In this document: in pieces, positions 59,698 through 64,000 of the stretch
How positions within the stretch are numbered: position 1 is the first letter of the stretch
Layout of the letters: each line of letters starts with the position of its first letter
NCBI RefSeq assembly: GCF_009729555.1
Contig: NZ_WODC01000009.1
Coordinates: 1-64,000 of the forward strand
Direction of reading: 5' to 3'
DNA length: 64,000 nucleotides
Source: Pseudodesulfovibrio alkaliphilus
GTDB taxonomy: Bacteria > Desulfobacterota > Desulfovibrionia > Desulfovibrionales > Desulfovibrionaceae
Notes under the pieces: model-generated
The model's input: only the letters and a program-made list of their open reading frames with translations
Databases searched by the model: none
What the model was told of the DNA's origin: nothing
Position numbers and translations under genes: made by a program

Positions 59698-61154
59698 ATG
59701 CCCAACCAGAGCCGGAACAGGATCAAAGGCTTGCGCAACAGATATACGGCGAAAACCGTTTGCTCTCCATAAAGCTTCGCCGTTCCCTTCAACCCCACGC
59801 GCAGATCCGGTGCGGCCTCGTTTGCGCCTGGCTCGAAGCTTGCCCGGACGCGATAGGCCAGCGTCCCGTCCGCCACAGGAACGGCGCGGTATCCGACACG
59901 GTCCAGAGCGGCCTCCACAGGCGAGGCCGGTTCGGCATTCAGGAACAGGCGGACACGAGCACCGGGATGCAACGTGATGGCGTCAGCCAGGGGCAGATGG
60001 GCTTCAAGCTCCACATCAAGCGGATCGGCAATGACCATGATACGCTCGCCCAGGGAGACCGGCCGCCCGCTCCACTCCTGCGGATCGTCGAACACCGCTA
60101 TGCCGGAGCGATCGGCACGGATTTCTGTCCGAGCCAGCATGTCCTCAAGGTAGGCCGCCTCGCTGGCGGCCTGATCGCGCTGGCTCAGGAGTACGCCGAG
60201 GGTCGCCTTGCTCCTGTCGTCAAAGAGCGCCTGCTGTTGCCGCTGTCGCAGTTCGGCCTCGGCCACGGCCAAAGTCTGCCGGGCCGACTCGAGCTTTCCC
60301 TTGATGTCCTGCGCATCCATCAAAACAAGAAGGTCGCCCTGCTTCACCGTGTCGTTGGGGAGGATGTCGACCCGCTCCACAACGCCATGCAGCGGGGCGC
60401 GCACCGTGAAGGGCGCCCGCGGAACGACCTCGGCCGGAGCCAGCGCGGAATGGCGCACCGGAAAAAACAATACCGCAACAAGCGCAAGCAGCAATGCCAG
60501 CCTCCAGCCCCTGGAACGCAGCCGGGCCAGTGCTCCGCCCCAGCCGCCTGAGCCGAACCAAGAACGGGTGTCCCCTCCCAGGGAACGCCAGGCGTGGGAG
60601 TAGGCGTCACCCAGAAGGGCAAGCATGGCGGCGTCCTGGTTGGTCCACTCCTCGTCCCGCCACAGGACCAGCCCTGCCTGAAGCGATCCATCCGAGACAG
60701 GCCGCGTGGCCCCGGCCTCGTCAGTCGCGGCGTGTTTGGCCAGGGGCAACGGAATCCACAACCCTTTGTCCGGCAGATATTCCCGCCACATCCGCATGTC
60801 CTCGGATTCCGGCGCCACCGAGAGAGCGCAAGGCTCCCCCGCCCGCGTCGAGTCGGCGTGCCTGCCGATAAGGGCGGCGAGCCAGACATTGAATGTCGAG
60901 TTGTCCGCAGGATGCGCAAGGCCCGATAGGGCCACGATCTTCCCGGCCACACCCCTGCGGGCGCTGCCAGATTTGGATCGGCCCGGTTCCCCAACCCACA
61001 GCGCGGCCTGCCGGTATGGTGCCAGGCCGCTGGTTTCATTGACCATGACAAAGGTCAACTCGCGCCGGTCCTCGCAGGCACGGGCGCGTTTTTCCAGAAG
61101 AACAAGCCGCTGCAGTTGGTCCGCGTTGACCGCGGACGACGGTGGAGTGGTCAT
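59694..61154 (-). CDS. HlyD adaptor with N-terminal GAF-like domain
   Basis: 486 residues. The first ~190 residues are soluble and resemble a GAF-type fold (QLQRLVLLEKRARACEDRRE; LRWRDEEWTNQDAAMLALLG-like stretch), followed by a membrane helix at about 205-222 (WRLALLLALVAVLFFPV) and a HlyD domain (VRAPLHGVVERVDILPNDTV; helical hairpin; barrel). A sensor-like domain on an export adaptor is unusual. ATG 61154 is 8 bases after the previous stop; a TTG at 61205 is less likely. Confidence 0.78.
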   Translation of the reverse strand: MTTPPSSAVNADQLQRLVLLEKRARACEDRRELTFVMVNETSGLAPYRQAALWVGEPGRSKSGSARRGVAGKIVALSGLAHPADNSTFNVWLAALIGRHADSTRAGEPCALSVAPESEDMRMWREYLPDKGLWIPLPLAKHAATDEAGATRPVSDGSLQAGLVLWRDEEWTNQDAAMLALLGDAYSHAWRSLGGDTRSWFGSGGWGGALARLRSRGWRLALLLALVAVLFFPVRHSALAPAEVVPRAPFTVRAPLHGVVERVDILPNDTVKQGDLLVLMDAQDIKGKLESARQTLAVAEAELRQRQQQALFDDRSKATLGVLLSQRDQAASEAAYLEDMLARTEIRADRSGIAVFDDPQEWSGRPVSLGERIMVIADPLDVELEAHLPLADAITLHPGARVRLFLNAEPASPVEAALDRVGYRAVPVADGTLAYRVRASFEPGANEAAPDLRVGLKGTAKLYGEQTVFAVYLLRKPLILFRLWLGI

Positions 61155-61161
61155 GGACTGG

Positions 61162-62037
61162 CTACCGGATCGTTTCCGACTGGACGGGCTGGGGAGGGAC
61201 CACAAAGACCGTCCCGCTCATGCCCGGCATCAAAGGCATGCCGCCCTGCTCGTTGCGGGGGCCTTCGATCAGGGCGACAATCTTGACGGACTGGCTGACA
61301 GGGTCCACGACTCCGGCCATGCGCAATACCCGGGCCTGATGGCTTGCCCCGGTTTCGTCAACGGCAATGGTCATGGGGTGGCCCGGCTTGATCCAGGCCA
61401 GCCAGCGTGAAGGCACAATGGCCTCCACCTCAAAGGCACTGTCGTCGTAGATGCTGAACAGCTTTGTCCCCTCGGCCACGTGTTCGGACGCACGAACATA
61501 TGTCTCCCCCACCCGGCCGGAAAACGGTGCCGCGATCTGGCATCGGTTGACCATCACGCGCTCGGCGCTGGTCTCGGCTCTGGCCACGGAAAGATCCGAC
61601 TTGGCCTGCTCGTAATCCGCCACGCTTATGGAGTCGAGATCGCGCAGCTCCTGTGCGACATTGAGCCGTTTCAAGGCAGCGGCCTCTGCCTGGACGGCGC
61701 GGTCGAGCCTGGCCCTGAACAGGGCGCTGTCGTAGGAGACGAGGATGTCGCCCTTTTTGAATCGTTCGCCCTCGCGAAAGTGCAGGGCAGTGATCCGACC
61801 GGCCAGCTCGCTGGAAATTACGGCCTGCCTGATCGCGACGATCTGGGCTCTCTGGCCGTCTGAACCGGGCGTGGTCATCGCTCCGACGCCGTGGAGCTGA
61901 ACCGGGACTGCTTCAAGCTCGGCCGAACCCGCCTGGGCCGTCAGGGGAACCAGGAGCGCAAACAGCGCGAACAGCACTCGCACGGCCTGAAAAGAACGGA
62001 CAGGAAATACGTGGCACGGTGGTTTGGAACTGACCAT
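61162..62037 (-). CDS. RND/HlyD-type periplasmic adaptor
   Basis: 291 residues. Signal peptide ending near LTAQA, then a membrane-fusion protein: lipoyl half ISSELAGRITALHFREGERF, short helical hairpin, lipoyl half IAAPFSGRVGETYVRASEHV, and a beta-barrel. GAGGATGTA precedes ATG 62037. Together with the TolC protein it should form a periplasmic conduit. No inner-membrane pump gene lies in the window. Confidence 0.88.
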   Translation of the reverse strand: MVSSKPPCHVFPVRSFQAVRVLFALFALLVPLTAQAGSAELEAVPVQLHGVGAMTTPGSDGQRAQIVAIRQAVISSELAGRITALHFREGERFKKGDILVSYDSALFRARLDRAVQAEAAALKRLNVAQELRDLDSISVADYEQAKSDLSVARAETSAERVMVNRCQIAAPFSGRVGETYVRASEHVAEGTKLFSIYDDSAFEVEAIVPSRWLAWIKPGHPMTIAVDETGASHQARVLRMAGVVDPVSQSVKIVALIEGPRNEQGGMPLMPGMSGTVFVVPPQPVQSETIR

Positions 62038-62092
62038 TACATCCTCTGGAGATACTCTCGGTTTGCGCCTGAGTGCGCTGCCTCTTCAGGAC

Positions 62093-62129
62093 GGCGGAGC
62101 CTTGGGGGATGCCCCCCAAAGGCTCCGCC
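62093..62129. other. Strong stem-loop between tolC-like and adaptor genes
   Basis: GGCGGAGCC-TT-GGGGG pairs with CCCCC-AAA-GGCTCCGCC, a stem of about 16 bp with one bulge. It lies in the 111-base gap inside the operon and could reduce or stabilise downstream mRNA, or be a partial terminator. Confidence 0.65.
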
Positions 62130-62148
62130 TGCGGACTGCCGCATGCGG

Positions 62149-63888
62149 CTAGTCGCCCTGCAATGAACCCAGGTCTTCCCATGGACGGCCGACAACGAGG
62201 CGGATGGCAGGATGCCTGCCCGCTTCCCCGGATTGCGCCACGGCTTGACCGGATACGCCCGGCGCCTTGGCTGCGGGGGCGGCCTGAACGGCAGGAGCGG
62301 ACCGTCCGGCCTGTGCGTCTGCCACGGCGTTGGCCTGTCCGGCCGGGACATAGGCCAGGTTCAAGAAGGGAGCGTTGACATGACCGAGTTCATTCATCCT
62401 GCCTTGTTCTGCGATTGCCGAGGCAAGACCCGCCACGCTCTGGTCGCTGATCTCTTCAGGCATGCTGTCAAGACCGGCGGCCTGATACACGGCGTCCTGA
62501 GCCTTCATCATTTCAGCATAGCTCATGTCGCGGGCGTGGACGGCCAGCAGGGTCTCCACTCTGGTGCGGATAAGTTCCAGCCGGGTTTCCGACTTGCTGG
62601 CAGCGGCGTGTTCGGTCTGCTCGCGGATGGCTGTTTGCAGCTCGCACAAATCCCTGGCCCGTTCAAAGGCCTTCTGGGCGTAATGGCGCTGATGCCATGC
62701 GATGTGCACCTGGGAAAGAACTGTCATCCGCAGCGCCTGACGGCGCAGAACGGCCACTCTTTCACGGTTTTCTCCTGCCTTGCGCTCCGCCGGGAGCGAG
62801 AGGAGCTTGAACAGGTTCCACCCCACCTGCACTCCGGCGCTGGTCCAGGTGTTGTTCACGAGAAAATCATTGCTGTCGTAGTTCACGCCGCCAAAGAGCG
62901 TTGCGTTGGGGAACATGCGCAGCATGGCCGATTGGGTCTCCAGGACCGCGTTGCGGGCCAGATAACTTTGCTCTCGCAGCTCCGGCCGCCGCACCATGGC
63001 CAGGGATTCCAGGGAAGGCAGCTCAAAGGACAGCTTGGGTTCCGTCATCGGACCTTCGGGAACGACCAGTGCGTATTTCGTTCCCGGAGCCAGGTTCATG
63101 AGGGAGGCAAGTTCCGCCTTGGCCTTGGCCAGTTCATTGTCGAGCTGTTCGATCTGACGCATCATGTTCAGCAGGTCGCGCTGGTAGCGCAGAGCCACTA
63201 CCGGCGTCGTCAGCCGACGGCGCTCCGCCTCCCTGGACTGCTCAAGGGCCTGCCGGGCCTGCCCGAGGGTGGCCGCGACCTCGTCACGCATCCGCTCTGC
63301 AGAAACGGCCGCCCAGTATGCGGCACGGGTCTGGCGAATGATGTCGCTGACCACGCGGCGGCGGCGCTCCTCTGCCGCCAGGGTCTTGTTGCCGTGGGCC
63401 TTGGCTTCGAAGTAGCTGAGGCCGAAGTCAAGGATGTTCCAGGTCATTTCGAGCTTGGCGGTTTCCCCTGAACGCTCGCGGCTTTTCGAGGGCTCCAGCG
63501 ACTGGCGGCCGGTGTTGATCGATTCGCTGGACGACGCGTCGTCGTTGTCGCGGACCCGGTAACCGGCTTCTGCTGTGAGCTTGGGCAGCAGGTTGAAGTG
63601 TCTGATGTCCGTCAGGTTCGAGGCCAGCGCCCGTTCCATGAGCGCCTGCCGGTGTTGCAGGTTGTATTTGATGGCCCTGGCCACAGCCTCCTCCAGAGTG
63701 ACCGGGCCAAGGATCGGCTCCTGGCTGCTGAACATGGTCGCATGGTCGGCGGCGGCCAGAGTGATCATGTCCTCATGGCTCAACGCCGGAGGCTTGCTCA
63801 CCGCGCATGCGGACAACAAAACCGACAGGAGCAGCACGCCCAGCATGGCAGGGAGCTTGAGAAAGGGGTTGATGGTTCGGGTTTTCAT
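62149..63888 (-). CDS. TolC-family outer-membrane lipoprotein
   Basis: 579 residues, somewhat longer than typical TolC (~470). Lipobox LLSAC with the acylated Cys28. Two TolC repeats with long helical segments (RMRDEVAATLGQARQALEQS; MRQIEQLDNELAKAKAELAS). A proline/alanine-rich tail of about 60 residues after ~520 (AQAGRSAPAVQAAPAAKAPG) extends beyond the family core. First gene visible in the export operon; genes further upstream lie outside the window. Confidence 0.9.
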   Translation of the reverse strand: MKTRTINPFLKLPAMLGVLLLSVLLSACAVSKPPALSHEDMITLAAADHATMFSSQEPILGPVTLEEAVARAIKYNLQHRQALMERALASNLTDIRHFNLLPKLTAEAGYRVRDNDDASSSESINTGRQSLEPSKSRERSGETAKLEMTWNILDFGLSYFEAKAHGNKTLAAEERRRRVVSDIIRQTRAAYWAAVSAERMRDEVAATLGQARQALEQSREAERRRLTTPVVALRYQRDLLNMMRQIEQLDNELAKAKAELASLMNLAPGTKYALVVPEGPMTEPKLSFELPSLESLAMVRRPELREQSYLARNAVLETQSAMLRMFPNATLFGGVNYDSNDFLVNNTWTSAGVQVGWNLFKLLSLPAERKAGENRERVAVLRRQALRMTVLSQVHIAWHQRHYAQKAFERARDLCELQTAIREQTEHAAASKSETRLELIRTRVETLLAVHARDMSYAEMMKAQDAVYQAAGLDSMPEEISDQSVAGLASAIAEQGRMNELGHVNAPFLNLAYVPAGQANAVADAQAGRSAPAVQAAPAAKAPGVSGQAVAQSGEAGRHPAIRLVVGRPWEDLGSLQGD

Positions 63889-64000
63889 TTGGGTTCCCCA
63901 TTACAGGTTTGTGGGTTGATTTGCTGCTGCCAATTCCATCCTGGCGGCGCTTTCTCCGGCGGAAGTATTGCCTGATATGGTCGGGATGGGCAGCACGAGC
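63889..64000. other. Right edge: upstream region of tolC-like gene
   Basis: It contains the ribosome site of the TolC-like gene (GGGGAA before ATG 63888). No further gene is supported in these 112 bases. Confidence 0.5.

Overview
The window looks like a chromosome segment of a Gram-negative, GC-rich bacterium, most likely a sulfate-reducing member of the Desulfovibrionaceae (Desulfobacterota). The evidence is a TunR-type tungstate/molybdate regulator with an integrase-like DNA-binding domain beside a molybdate/tungstate ABC operon, a double CoA-dehydratase activase, outer-membrane TonB receptors, and ECF, PilZ and partner-switch modules. The assignment is an inference from gene content; no rRNA, tRNA or CRISPR was recognised. 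Most of the window is accessory transport and surface biology arranged in tight operons with many ATGA-type overlaps.

Layout. 0.3-7.9 kb: a TonB-dependent receptor, a YbtPQ/IrtAB-like pair of ABC exporter-fold siderophore transporters, a broken thioesterase remnant and an AraC (PchR/YbtA-like) regulator. 8.0-16.1 kb: a MacAB-like efflux operon (adaptor, ATPase, two separate FtsX permeases), a MATE exporter, a frameshifted small gene near a Fur-like box and a C11 tract, and a second AraC paralogue. 16.4-18.6 kb: an IS66 fragment followed by a hipBA toxin-antitoxin pair. 18.8-22.3 kb: a partner-switching module (sensor/SpoIIE phosphatase, STAS antagonist, RsbW-like kinase) convergent with a six-gene exopolysaccharide operon at 22.3-30.3 kb (PilZ, GH26 glycosidase, cellulose-synthase-like GT2, TPR/beta-barrel exporter, two TPR proteins).

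30.7-37.1 kb: divergent TetR and MarR regulators, a 1321-residue double CoA-dehydratase activase and a methyltransferase. 37.3-42 kb: a second iron locus (RhtX/FptX-like MFS, TonB receptor, third AraC regulator, Fur-like box). 42-46.8 kb: an RND/MMPL lipid-transporter cluster with a LolA-like protein and a DUF1302-like barrel. 47.1-52.6 kb: a molybdate/tungstate operon with two substrate-binding proteins and two permeases but one ATPase, a DUF364 protein, and divergent tunR. 52.8-57.5 kb: a TetR regulator, then a Fur-box-led ECF transporter with a HutX-like heme carrier and a flavodoxin. 57.6-63.9 kb: an export operon (TolC lipoprotein, HlyD adaptor, soluble-domain/HlyD fusion, M50 protease/HlyD fusion) with no ATPase in view.

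Five Fur-like 19-bp boxes link the iron loci (2430, 7903, 14799, 41967, 53485). A second motif, GTTAAGC-N3-TT-N-AC-like, recurs at the MarR gene, the CoA-activase promoter, the third AraC gene and the RND cluster and may define a local regulon. The left part reads as an iron/siderophore island that imports and probably exports siderophores while retaining only a broken piece of a biosynthetic thioesterase.
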